Assembly (NCBI RefSeq): GCF_027497235.1
Contig: NZ_CP114902.1
Span: forward strand, 3,801,001-3,865,000
DNA from: Micromonospora sp. WMMD1128
GTDB taxonomy: Bacteria; Actinomycetota; Actinomycetes; Mycobacteriales; Micromonosporaceae
DNA: 64,000 bases
Reading direction: 5' to 3'
A program made the translations under genes and the position numbers. The notes beneath the pieces were generated by a model. It worked only from the letters and a program-made list of their open reading frames with translations, was not told the origin of the DNA and made no database searches. Positions 18,801 through 25,412 of this stretch are shown in pieces; position 1 is the first letter of the stretch, and the number at the start of each line of letters is the position of its first letter.

Positions 18801-19245
18801 GCTGCTCGCACCACTGCCGCAGGACGGCGCCGCGGTCATCGGCCGTGACGATGACCTGTACCAGCTTCTCCACGTCTGGCCAGAACTCGCGGATCTCGAT
18901 CGCCCGATCGCGGCACCACGGCTGGAGCATGGTGACCTGGTCGCCGAACACGTTGGTGGCCGACATCCGGCTCAGGATAGAGCGGGTGTTGTCCTCCACC
19001 ACAGCACGGGTAGACGCTGCCGCGGCACGGGTGTGTTCTGCCTGCCACTCGCCGGCGATGGCGGACGCGGTGGCCGGGTCGTGTGCGCGTACGAAAGCGG
19101 CCAGAACAAGAACGAGGACCTGCTCGGCGTCGGATCGCCGCTGGTCGCCGCTGTCGCCCAGCAGAGCGGCCAGACGGTCGAGGATCTCGTCGGCCACCTC
19201 GGCGCCACCCCGGGCCAGCTGGCTCTGCACCTCCGGCAACACCAT
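15802..19245 (-). CDS. giant TPR/alpha-solenoid protein with C-terminal PIN-type nuclease domain
   Basis: 1,147 residues from ATG 19245 (MVLPEVQSQLARGG). Residues 1 to about 760 are repeating helical pairs of TPR type (for example HLLAAEVLKEAACRWNDPGL, SWDLAIEQARNLVTLDPDAA). From about 800 the pattern changes to a PIN domain: TVIDVTAAHTLALLD (first Asp near 805), RATDEAYRDAV, and IPFWCDDHRLRLIAAGMGVA followed by TFGTVDLIRDL (near 923-953), the typical C-terminal acidic loop and GT strand. Residues 970-1147 are helical. PIN domains are metal-dependent ribonucleases, so an RNA-cleaving effector with a solenoid sensor is plausible. An IS5-like element sits 26 bp upstream and removes the native promoter; a GTG at the junction suggests the original N-terminus may have been a few codons longer. 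Confidence 0.7.
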   Translation of the reverse strand: MVLPEVQSQLARGGAEVADEILDRLAALLGDSGDQRRSDAEQVLVLVLAAFVRAHDPATASAIAGEWQAEHTRAAAASTRAVVEDNTRSILSRMSATNVFGDQVTMLQPWCRDRAIEIREFWPDVEKLVQVIVTADDRGAVLRQWCEQPPDWFADAPVEVICWLAELASDYSQNPTAARLFGMAVEGGAYPAGYWKARQAMCLPEDASADVNEILVGAAWEHTLAQGLLFVHREDWDQAIDVLSAWKTSSHADEALRLQLLARLYARADDINRGVKFALAAADIEGASGSALYAAELLLYRARYGETVNRLADTERAAALAIKARNVRRSWHGDSVAAILVAVKAYVLGGKVAQARTLIEQQPDGDAWPQEVTDPRLRREQAELLAGTGEYGRARALAVELGIPFVVAEIEAVELTGTAENAVAAAAWQSALAAAESRADFLVAVRGLAQVGGELPDLAGVEQEHPELVREIRVVQRAMGAQGGTIEALRAGATDHFALAVLLAERYGQAGEHLLAAEVLKEAACRWNDPGLMLTSARHLRAAEDPEAAKRAAERALTMGGAEWAGQFDTRALIFEIHTDEGSWDLAIEQARNLVTLDPDAANARWALVHALVRRGDSDGAWNALTPDGDPVAPRDRHDAMTWIGLVARRDTSTQFVPRALSTMARWPDDEQLMGVFIAQIFFGLRRQALSTTDEDIAALHTAMFDYTERFPESRVFRRMSVSEDDPLGSLAPDLRARHESLGEVIKELDKANLPLGMLATAFDSSYTEASLKRGAGFVNAHALAGEMHGRAAAAVAWNKVTVIDVTAAHTLALLDPHLRSQLISGFAQLRATDEAYRDAVRGQESLGLRSTMSTGWDPDAGRPTVTVIEQSVADSLAEQATTVCSILHQAARRPWTRFTTFPDADRKFEWMSSLDMAASEHIPFWCDDHRLRLIAAGMGVATFGTVDLIRDLQIQGQIPREIRAAAEAILLTNYFTDLGFDRATFDLAAAMDGRAPRGVAFALTRPATWTDPAAVIDFVLSMLAHAATAGPDQVEGWVSATAIGLVRITTDDGSAGTNLRVLLSRCMAEPWMNADRLPAVLRGVRAGIARRRLVTDPFEAVATSVYRNLVAGHGHAFAMSMMMAMVALSSESDKATTSRVVLTYRD

Positions 19246-19371
19246 CCACTTGTGCAGCTCGCGAGTCTTCAGAGGGTGGTTCGGTAGCTTTCGTCCATTG
19301 TGGGTTCGGCCCGGCATGTGAAGGTGAGCCGTGGTCGTAACCGGTGACGTGGTGGCCGCGTTGGGCTGATC

Positions 19372-20214
19372 ATGGGTGAGCGTGCGGCGTATCCGAGTGA
19401 CCTGACCGATGAGCAGTGGGCGGTGGTCGGGCCGTTCCTGCAGGCGTGGAAGGACCGGCACCCGTCGGTGTCGGGGCATCAGGGCCGTTACGAGTTGCGG
19501 GAGATCGTGAACGCGATCTTCTACCAGAACCGGACCGGGTGCCAGTGGGCGTACCTGCCGCACGACCTGCCGCCGAAGTCGGCCACCTACTACTACTTCG
19601 CCCTGTGGCGTGATGACGGCACCGACCAGGTGATTCACGATCTGCTGCGCTGCCAGGCACGGGAGAAGGCCGGCCGCCGGGAGGATCCGACCGCGGTGGT
19701 GCTGGACACTCAGTCGATTCGGGCGGCCAACCACGTCCCGGCCGCCACGACCGGCAAGGACGCCGCGAAGAAGGTGCCGGGCCGTAAGCGGGGCCTCGCG
19801 GTCGACGCCCTCGGGTTGATCATCGCGGTGGTGGTCACCGCCGCGTCGGTCACCGACAACGCGATCGGCGTGAAGCTGCTGGACAACGTCCTCGCGCACA
19901 CGCCGACGGTGACCAAGGCATGGGTCGACGCCGGGTTCAAAGACGACGTGCAGATCCACGGCGCGGTCCGAGGTGTCGACGTGGAGCAGGTCCTGCGGTC
20001 CGACACGACCGCCGGGTTCGTGCCGATCAAGCGGCGGTGGGTGGTCGAGCAGACCAACGGCACGCTGATGCTGCACCGCCGCCTGGTCCGCGAGTACGAA
20101 AGCCGACCCGCCTCCGCGGTGTCCCACACCTGGTGGGCCTCGACAGCGAACCTCATCCGCCGGCTGACCGGCACCGCCACCACGTCCTGGCGCGACCCAG
20201 GCCACCAGCGGTGA
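19372..20214 (+). CDS. IS5-family DDE transposase
   Basis: 280 residues from ATG 19372. The N-terminal DUF4096-like region (YPSDLTDEQWAVVGPFL, GRYELREIVNAIFYQNRTGC) is followed by the DDE domain: Asp in AVVLDTQSI, Asp in KAWVDAGFKDD, Glu in RRWVVEQTNGTL with the Y-(2)-R-(3)-E type spacing of IS5. Full length and apparently intact. Its stop overlaps the GTG of the passenger gene. Confidence 0.93.
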   Translation: MGERAAYPSDLTDEQWAVVGPFLQAWKDRHPSVSGHQGRYELREIVNAIFYQNRTGCQWAYLPHDLPPKSATYYYFALWRDDGTDQVIHDLLRCQAREKAGRREDPTAVVLDTQSIRAANHVPAATTGKDAAKKVPGRKRGLAVDALGLIIAVVVTAASVTDNAIGVKLLDNVLAHTPTVTKAWVDAGFKDDVQIHGAVRGVDVEQVLRSDTTAGFVPIKRRWVVEQTNGTLMLHRRLVREYESRPASAVSHTWWASTANLIRRLTGTATTSWRDPGHQR

Positions 20215-20630
20215 CCCAGCCGTCGCTGCTGACCCTGCTCACTGAACGCGAAACCGCCGCCGGCCTCGCCGTCGAACGGCTCCGCGCCCAGATCGCCTCC
20301 CTCGACGAGCAGCTCACCGCCGCCGAGACCGAGGTGGCCGAACTCGCCATCACCCGCAAGACGCTGCTGAGCCTGGGCGGCCCACTCGACGCGGTCGCAC
20401 CTGCTGACCCGACCATCGCCAGCCCCGCCTACCAGCAGATCCTCGCCGTGTTCCACGCCGGGACCGCACCGATGCGCGCCAAGGACATCTGCAAAGCGCT
20501 GGGCGCCGGGACCACCGCGAAGGACACCGAGAATCTCCGCGCCAAGCTCAAACGCCTCGTCGCCCGCCAGATCCTCACCGAACCCGACGCCGGACTGTTC
20601 ACCCTGGCTCCACCGACGACGTCCGCGTAA
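20211..20630 (+). CDS. IS-associated passenger protein with coiled coil and winged-helix region
   Basis: 139 residues from GTG 20211, overlapping the transposase stop (GTGA). Residues about 10-50 form a coiled coil (RETAAGLAVERLRAQIASLD, EQLTAAETEVAELAITRKTL). Residues about 75-135 (QILAVFHAGTAPMRAKDICK, LRAKLKRLVARQILTEPDAG) look like a winged helix-turn-helix. Similar small genes accompany some actinobacterial transposases; a role in transposition control is assumed, not shown. It lies inside the terminal inverted repeats. Confidence 0.65.
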   Translation: MTQPSLLTLLTERETAAGLAVERLRAQIASLDEQLTAAETEVAELAITRKTLLSLGGPLDAVAPADPTIASPAYQQILAVFHAGTAPMRAKDICKALGAGTTAKDTENLRAKLKRLVARQILTEPDAGLFTLAPPTTSA

Positions 20631-20697
20631 CCCCACCAACCAGGGCCGCTAACGAACCACCAAGTCCGCATCGGACATAGCCTCCCGAACCACCCTC

Positions 20698-20982
20698 TCA
20701 CCCAACAATGTTCGCCGTCAGTGGCGCCAGGCACGCGCCGAAGCCGACCTCGACTGGGTCACCCCGCACACCTTCCGAAAGACCGTCGCCACCCTGATCA
20801 AGGAGGAGACCAACACCAAGAGCGCGGCGGCGCAGCTCGGGCACTCCAGCGAGGAGGTCACGGACACCTACTACATCGCCAAGCCGGTACAAGCCCCGGA
20901 CGTGTCCGGCATCCTCGAACGGCTCGGCAGCCACCCGAGCAGCCAAGGATCACCATCAAAAGAGAACGATGCACATCAGTGA
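20698..20982 (+). pseudogene. C-terminal fragment of a second, unrelated tyrosine integrase
   Basis: In the plus frame, SPNNVRRQWRQARAEADLDW, then VTPHTFRKTVATLIKEETNT, AAAQLGHSSEEVTDTYYIAK and PVQAPDVSGILERLGS, ending at TGA 20980. It contains the H-x-x-R box (HTFRKT), the LGHSS box and the catalytic Tyr (TYYIAK). The sequence differs clearly from the integrases at 1966 and 32328. The N-terminal two-thirds are missing, and the IS5-like element abuts the fragment exactly. It probably belonged to the island now spanning 3-21 kb or to an element lost from it. Confidence 0.75.
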
Positions 20983-21002
20983 CGAACTTGGTTGCCGCAC
21001 CA

Positions 21003-21040
21003 CGTAAACGGGGGGTTTTCGGGGGGCGGTTCAAATCTCC
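21003..21040. other. possible att/core sequence beside the integrase remnant
   Basis: The sequence aaacggggggttttcggggg runs into cggttcaaatctcc just after the integrase remnant. The G-run and TTTTC elements resemble 3141-3167, and ggttcaaatctcc (21028-21040) recurs at 11301-11312 in the tRNA-like structure. Such G-run palindromes next to integrase stops are often att-associated; here it is only suggestive. Confidence 0.3.
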
Positions 21041-21055
21041 ATAGAAGAAAGTCAA

Positions 21056-21095
21056 AGCCCTGACCAGCATTTCCGCTGGTCAGGGCTTTTTCTTT
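21056..21095 (+). terminator. Rho-independent terminator
   Basis: Perfect 13-bp stem agccctgaccagc / gctggtcagggct with a 6-nt loop, followed by tttttcttt. This is one of the few classical terminators in the window, placed between the integrase remnant and the att repeat at 21099. Confidence 0.85.
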
Positions 21096-21098
21096 GGT

Positions 21099-21139
21099 CG
21101 GGACGGCCGGATTCGAACCGACGACCCCTTGACCCCCAG
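21099..21139. repeat. attL of the AICE: 41-bp copy of the tRNA-Pro 3' end
   Basis: 41 bases identical to 33558-33598 (tRNA-Pro from acceptor to anticodon loop); two further bases upstream also match. It diverges at ggacg versus tcaag. It is the distal junction left by integration of the AICE at the tRNA gene. Confidence 0.92.
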
Positions 21140-21363
21140 GACGTCGCGGTAGGCGTTGGCGCACGTCAGCAACGGCGCGCCCGTCGGCACGTCGTCGGCG
21201 GTTGCGCTGTCCGTGTCCGTCCGGGTTGGACGTGTGGTCCCCCGCTGGTCCCCGGTGCCGCTGTTGGTTTCCGTAGCGCTCCAACGCATTCAACCGTTGG
21301 GTGTGGTCGTCCGCAGCACCTGCGGGTGCCGGCTTCCCGTCGCGCAGGCTTCGCCCTGCCGGG

Positions 21364-21427
21364 CCGGGCCTGCCCGGTCCAGGTGGAGCGCCCCACCGGA
21401 CGTACGACCTGGACCGGGCAGGCCCGG
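21364..21427. repeat. 21-bp perfect inverted repeat in the non-coding end of the AICE
   Basis: Left arm 21364-21384 (ccgggcctgcccggtccagg, t) and right arm 21407-21427 are exact complements around a 22-nt loop. A second hairpin, gtagggcc-gga-ggccctac, lies at 21536-21554 among repeats of ccggaggc. The 500 bp from 21140 to 21643 hold no convincing gene. Strong secondary structure in an AICE suggests a replication origin, single-strand origin or clt transfer locus, but this is inference. Confidence 0.5.
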
Positions 21428-21643
21428 TCTGGCTGCCTGTGGTGTGCGGCGGGTGGCACCGGATCGGCCGGGCATCCCAGAGCGGCCCGGGTCCAAGGGC
21501 GGGTAGCCCTTGCCGCCGGAGGCGCGCTCCGGGTCGTAGGGCCGGAGGCCCTACCCGCCGGAGGCAACGAGTCGATTCGCGAGCATCTGTGCTGGACCGT
21601 AGGCACCAGACTGTCCTACGTGCGAGCGAAGCGGAAGCGGTGG

Positions 21644-23050
21644 ATGGCCGGATGGCGGAAGCATGCACTGCGAAGGATGGATCAGCCGCTACGAGCGATG
21701 CGCTGGTGGCCCGTGACGCTAGCGGCGGTGGCGTTGGTGCTGGGTGGCGGCATTGCGGCGATGTGGCTGCTGGGTGTGTGGTCGCGGACGCCAACGAGCG
21801 TCGCTGACCCAGAGCGGTTGCGCTTGGACCGGATCAAGGTGGCATTGACCGTGGCAGCCGGGATGGCTGCTGGTGTGACGTTGCTTATGACGCTTCGACG
21901 GCAGGCGTGGAGCGAGCACGCCCAGCAATTCACGCAGGCCGACGCTGTGGAGCAGCGCATAACGTCGCTGTATGTAGCGGCTGCAGAGCAGCTCGGCAGC
22001 GACAAGGCAGCAGTCCGGCTGGCGGGGTTGTACGCGTTGGAGCGATTGGGCCAAGATAACTCGAAGCTGCGCCAGACAGTTGTAGAGGTACTTTGTGCGT
22101 ATCTGCGCATGCCGTACAGGCTCCCGACCGAGGTGTTGCGATCGAACACTAGCGTTTTATCGCAGATTTTCGCTCCGGACGAGCAGACACCGAAGGTGGA
22201 AGAGCAGCAGTCGAGGCGCGAGGAACTTCAAGTACGACTGACGGCACAACGACTGATCGCCAACCACTTATGCAGGCACGCTGGTCCAGATAGTTCAGAG
22301 CCAGCCGCATACTGGCGCGGGGCCGCCGGCGAAAAAATGAGCCTCGACCTGATAGGTGCCGCACTTCTCGACATTAACTTCTCCGACCTAAAGGTGGATC
22401 GGCTCGACTTATCTGGGGCTCATTTTTACGGAAATGCAAACTTGGCCGGAATGCAGGTTCAAGGAGATGCAAACTTTGCAGGGGCGCATTTCTTCGGAAA
22501 ATTGAGAATGATTGGGGCAGAGTTCAGGGACGACGCCCACCTGAAGGGAGTTCAGTTCTACGAAGACGCGAACCTTAGCGCGACGCTTTTCCACGGCGCG
22601 GCAGACTTCAGCGGAGCACACTTCCATGGGGCAGCGGAGCTTGCCATGGCACAATTTCTGGGAACAGCGGTCTTCAGCAGCACACACTTCCATGGACATG
22701 TGGACCTAAAAGCGGCAAAATTTTGCAGATATGCAATTCTTTTGGCGACCCAATTCGACGGACCTGCAGAGCTGGATGCAGCGCACTTTTACATGCATGT
22801 GGACTTAGGCGAAGCAAAGCTTTGTAACGCGTTCAATCTAACAGGAACTCAATTCGAATATTTTCCGAATATGCTTGACGCGCGGGCTACCCCGTCTGCT
22901 CAGCTCCCCCTAGGGTGGGCGCTCGACACTCACATAGGTGCGGCATCCGACTTGCGGCCGGTCGTTCCAGATCCCAGCGTTGCGGCCTTAAACGATGGCC
23001 AGGGTTGGTCGGCACGTGATAGCGGCGAGGCTGGCAGCGAAACCGGCTAG
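21644..23050 (+). CDS. membrane-anchored pentapeptide-repeat protein
   Basis: 468 residues from ATG 21644 (ggaag upstream; ATG 21677 is the alternative). Two N-terminal transmembrane helices (WPVTLAAVALVLGGGIAAMW, VALTVAAGMAAGVTLLM) are followed by a cytoplasmic helical region (QRITSLYVAAAEQLGSDKAA, VRLAGLYALERLGQD), then from about residue 230 a right-handed pentapeptide quadrilateral helix of A(D/N)(L/F)xx-like units (ANLAGMQVQGDANFAGAHFF, ADFSGAHFHGAAELAMAQFL). Such proteins are frequent cargo in actinobacterial elements; possible roles include DNA mimicry or scaffolding, unproven. The gene is noticeably AT-richer than its neighbours. Confidence 0.8.
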   Translation: MAGWRKHALRRMDQPLRAMRWWPVTLAAVALVLGGGIAAMWLLGVWSRTPTSVADPERLRLDRIKVALTVAAGMAAGVTLLMTLRRQAWSEHAQQFTQADAVEQRITSLYVAAAEQLGSDKAAVRLAGLYALERLGQDNSKLRQTVVEVLCAYLRMPYRLPTEVLRSNTSVLSQIFAPDEQTPKVEEQQSRREELQVRLTAQRLIANHLCRHAGPDSSEPAAYWRGAAGEKMSLDLIGAALLDINFSDLKVDRLDLSGAHFYGNANLAGMQVQGDANFAGAHFFGKLRMIGAEFRDDAHLKGVQFYEDANLSATLFHGAADFSGAHFHGAAELAMAQFLGTAVFSSTHFHGHVDLKAAKFCRYAILLATQFDGPAELDAAHFYMHVDLGEAKLCNAFNLTGTQFEYFPNMLDARATPSAQLPLGWALDTHIGAASDLRPVVPDPSVAALNDGQGWSARDSGEAGSETG

Positions 23051-23067
23051 CGCGAATAGTGCCGGAA

Positions 23068-23098
23068 GCCCCGTAGACCGACTGAAGCTCTACGGGGC
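23068..23098 (+). terminator. hairpin downstream of the pentapeptide gene
   Basis: Perfect 10-bp stem gccccgtaga / tctacggggc with an 11-nt loop, 18 bp after the stop codon; no T-run. Confidence 0.6.
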
Positions 23099-23316
23099 GT
23101 CGCCGTGCCCGCTGGGGTTGCGCGCAGCCGGGGTCGCCGCGCCGGGAGCGAAGCGGCAAGGCGCGGTGTGCCCCGAGCGGCGCGCAGCGGCCCGCAGGGC
23201 CGCCTTGAAGACGTATGGAAACTTCTCACGGGGCCGTACCGGCGACACCGTACCGGCGACAAGCCTCCGAGGAGCTAGGGGGTACGTAGGTGCGCTGAAC
23301 GTCTAGCGCGGGCAGA

Positions 23317-23883
23317 ATGACGGGCGTGACGAGCCCTGATCCAGACGCGGAGTGGTGGACGACGTCGGAGGTCGCCGAGTACCTCGGCGTCCAGGTCGGC
23401 ACCGTTAGTTCCTACCGGAACCGCGGGCAGATGCCAGAGCCTGACAAGACGTTCGGCCGGACCCACCTGTGGCGCCCGCGAACGATCACGTCATGGCATG
23501 AAGGTCGCCCCCGGCCCGGGAGTCGCGCCGCTGACGTGAGCAACGGCCAGCCTTGGACCGTCCTCCAAGTCTCGACGGCGGTGGAGACGCGGGAGGCGGC
23601 CGTCGAGCTGGCGCGCCTCGTCGTTGAGGCGAGACTCGCGGCCGGCGCGCAGATCGTCGGGCCGGTCATCTCGGCCTTCTGGCACCAGGGCGAGTTCGGC
23701 ACGGGCGAGGAGTGGCAGCTTCTCCTGAAGACGCATGCCCAGCGCTTCGAGGACCTGCGGGCATTTCTCCAGGACAACCACCCTTGGCAGAACCCCGAGA
23801 TCGCGGCGGTGCCGGTCGTGATGAGTTCGGACGAGTACGCCGCCTGGGTCAGCAAGACGCTCCTGCTCGACGTGGAGCCGTAG
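23317..23883 (+). CDS. HTH-CutA fusion protein
   Basis: 188 residues (ATG 23317; GTG 23326 possible). Residues about 12-60 are a MerR/excisionase-type helix-turn-helix (EWWTTSEVAEYLGVQVGTVS, SYRNRGQMPEPDKTFGRTHL, WRPRTITSWHEGR). Residues about 78-188 match CutA1: TVLQVSTAVETREAAVELAR, LVVEARLAAGAQIVGPVISA, FWHQGEFGTGEEWQLLLKT, and FLQDNHPWQNPEIAAVPVVM ending YAAWV. CutA normally forms a trimeric ferredoxin-like fold implicated in divalent-metal tolerance. The conserved Cys of the AAC motif is replaced (AAGAQI). The fusion suggests a trimeric or metal- or metabolite-responsive DNA-binding protein. It lies convergent to the AICE regulator with a 3-bp gap. Confidence 0.8.
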   Translation: MTGVTSPDPDAEWWTTSEVAEYLGVQVGTVSSYRNRGQMPEPDKTFGRTHLWRPRTITSWHEGRPRPGSRAADVSNGQPWTVLQVSTAVETREAAVELARLVVEARLAAGAQIVGPVISAFWHQGEFGTGEEWQLLLKTHAQRFEDLRAFLQDNHPWQNPEIAAVPVVMSSDEYAAWVSKTLLLDVEP

Positions 23884-23886
23884 CGG

Positions 23887-25191
23887 CTACGCCCTGGCGC
23901 GCTCCAGCACCTCTCGCACTCCCGGCACGGCGGCATGGTCGCTGAGCCGTTGTAGGACCGGGTTGAGTCGTTGGCGTGGTCGCACGGAGGCGACGCCTTC
24001 GGAGAGGTCGAGCACGCGGCCGGCGACCCGGGCGGCTTCCTCCGGCTCCCCTGCCGTGGCATATGCGTCCGCCAGCCAGCACGAGTACAGGGCCTTGTCT
24101 CGGGCGTGGGCGTCGTCGAAGCCTGCTAGTACGTCCTCCAGGAGCGGAACCGCGCGCAGCGGCCGGCCAAGCTCTGCCCAGCATCGGCCGGTCATGATGG
24201 TCACCTCCTGGTCGTCAACCCACGTCGACCAATCGGGTTCCTCGGTCGCGTTGCGACGCTCCAAGGCGGCGCGCGCCGTTGCCAGTGCCGCGTCAGTCTC
24301 ACGGGCGTTGCCGACGACAGCATGCGCCCACGCTCGACGCTCGTGCAGCAGAGCGGTGACGGTGGCCGGGGAGTCGTCGCCGGCTGCGGCGCAAGACGCC
24401 TCCGCGATCGCCACCGCTTCGCGGGGGTCGCCGCCAACTGTCTGATACGCCAGGAACGCCAGAGCGTTTCCGGCCAGGTGAGGCGCGTGCGCTTGATTCG
24501 CGATCCCGTGGCTTTCGCCGTATAGCCGCTTCGACAGGTCCAGGTTCCCCGCGTCGAATGCAGCCCATCCAGCTTGCTGCGCCTGTTCCGCAAGAATTGC
24601 GAGCAGTCTCTGCTGGACCGTCTCGGTGTAGGTGCCGCCCGCCACGAGTTTCTTGGTCATCTCGTATTCGGATAGATACAGGCGAACGGTGTCGCCTCCT
24701 CCGAGGACGTCATCGAGGCGACGGAGCCTCGCAGTCCGACGCGCGAGAACCTTCGGCAGCTCCTCGCCGAGACGTCGGCCGGAGGAGAGGTCAGCGACGT
24801 CAACGGCACCGAGCAGGGTGCCGGCACCGACGGCAGACACGCGCAGGAAGTCACGTCGATTCACGGTCTCACCTCGGGCATCTAGGGCCACCGCCTGGCC
24901 GGCCTCCCAGCCTCGGGGAGCCAAGCCCAGCATATGCCCCGGAATTTGCATCGCATCTGCAATTAGGCTGATCTTTTCGTATGTTGCGATGCTGCCCTGC
25001 CCACGGGCAAGCGCGCCGACCCTTTCGGGCTTTATTGAGCAGGACTCCGCAATTCGCGAATAGCTGATTCCCGCCCATTTCCGAGCCAGCATGAACACTG
25101 TTCCGAAGTCATGGCGCGCGAGTGCGGCACGCATGTCCTCGCGCTCCAGGACATGGCGCGGAATAGCTATCCCGCTGACTCGCTGCGACAT
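23887..25191 (-). CDS. XRE-family HTH-TPR transcriptional regulator of the AICE
   Basis: 434 residues from ATG 25191, chosen because ggagg lies 4-5 bp upstream. Residues about 15-75 are a Cro/CI-like helix-turn-helix (ISYSRIAESCSIKPERVGAL, ARGQGSIATYEKISLIADAM). The RRDFLRVSAVGAGTLLGAV segment looks twin-arginine-like but is common in this family. The rest is TPR helices (LLAILAEQAQQAGWAAFDAG, KALYSCWLADAYATAGEPEE). Long HTH-TPR regulators of this kind are frequent in actinomycetes and often respond to small signals. Its divergent position opposite the transfer operon suggests it controls element activation. Confidence 0.82.
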   Translation of the reverse strand: MSQRVSGIAIPRHVLEREDMRAALARHDFGTVFMLARKWAGISYSRIAESCSIKPERVGALARGQGSIATYEKISLIADAMQIPGHMLGLAPRGWEAGQAVALDARGETVNRRDFLRVSAVGAGTLLGAVDVADLSSGRRLGEELPKVLARRTARLRRLDDVLGGGDTVRLYLSEYEMTKKLVAGGTYTETVQQRLLAILAEQAQQAGWAAFDAGNLDLSKRLYGESHGIANQAHAPHLAGNALAFLAYQTVGGDPREAVAIAEASCAAAGDDSPATVTALLHERRAWAHAVVGNARETDAALATARAALERRNATEEPDWSTWVDDQEVTIMTGRCWAELGRPLRAVPLLEDVLAGFDDAHARDKALYSCWLADAYATAGEPEEAARVAGRVLDLSEGVASVRPRQRLNPVLQRLSDHAAVPGVREVLERARA

Positions 25192-25412
25192 GCACGCCTC
25201 CACCCCGTCGGTAGCTCCTCATCCACATCCGTAAGTGGCCTACCCATCATGGGTACCCCCGCCGGAGGGTCGAAAGAGCACTCCCCAGCCTCGCACTCTT
25301 ACACCCAGGGATCAACACAGCGCGATGCGTCACTACTTGCCTTGTACCTGCTGAGTCAGTACGCTCGAGTGAGTACTGAGTCGCACCGCTACCCAAACAC
25401 GGGAGGTTGGGC
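25192..25412. promoter_or_regulatory. divergent control region of the AICE transfer operon
   Basis: 221 bp between the regulator and the transfer operon. An imperfect palindrome, gtcagtacgctcgagtgagt running to actgagtc (25355-25382), is centred on ctcgag and has agtac/gtact arms. This is the likely operator of the divergently encoded regulator. gggagg precedes the start of the plus-strand gene at 25413. Confidence 0.45.

Larger units (their letters stand above)
19272..20697 (+). mobile_element. IS5-family insertion sequence with passenger gene
   Basis: 1.43-kb element with imperfect terminal inverted repeats of about 33 bp (outer 13 bp, gagggtggttcgg, identical at both ends) and a 3-bp direct duplication TCA at 19269-19271 and 20698-20700. 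A TNA target of 3 bp fits the IS1031/IS427-type groups of IS5. It carries a transposase and an overlapping second gene. It inserted between the 5' end of the TPR-PIN gene and an integrase remnant. Confidence 0.8.
2991..21139. mobile_element. putative cis-mobilisable island (CIME-like) flanked by tRNA-Pro att repeats
   Basis: About 18 kb lies between the att repeats at 2991-3023 and 21099-21139. It carries no intact integrase, replication or transfer gene. It does carry conflict-type genes (PD-(D/E)XK-like, ATP-grasp R2K, NACHT, a three-gene operon, TPR-PIN), an IS701-like and an IS5-like element, and remnants of a transposase and an unrelated integrase. Established knowledge: site-specific accretion of an ICE next to an integrase-less segment bounded by related att sites (a CIME) is a known configuration. 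Inference: the neighbouring AICE integrase could mobilise this segment in trans. Confidence 0.6.

Noticed and set aside
18469..19287. Plus-strand frame of 272 codons antisense to the TPR-PIN gene
   Set aside because: Shadow of the well-supported minus-strand gene.
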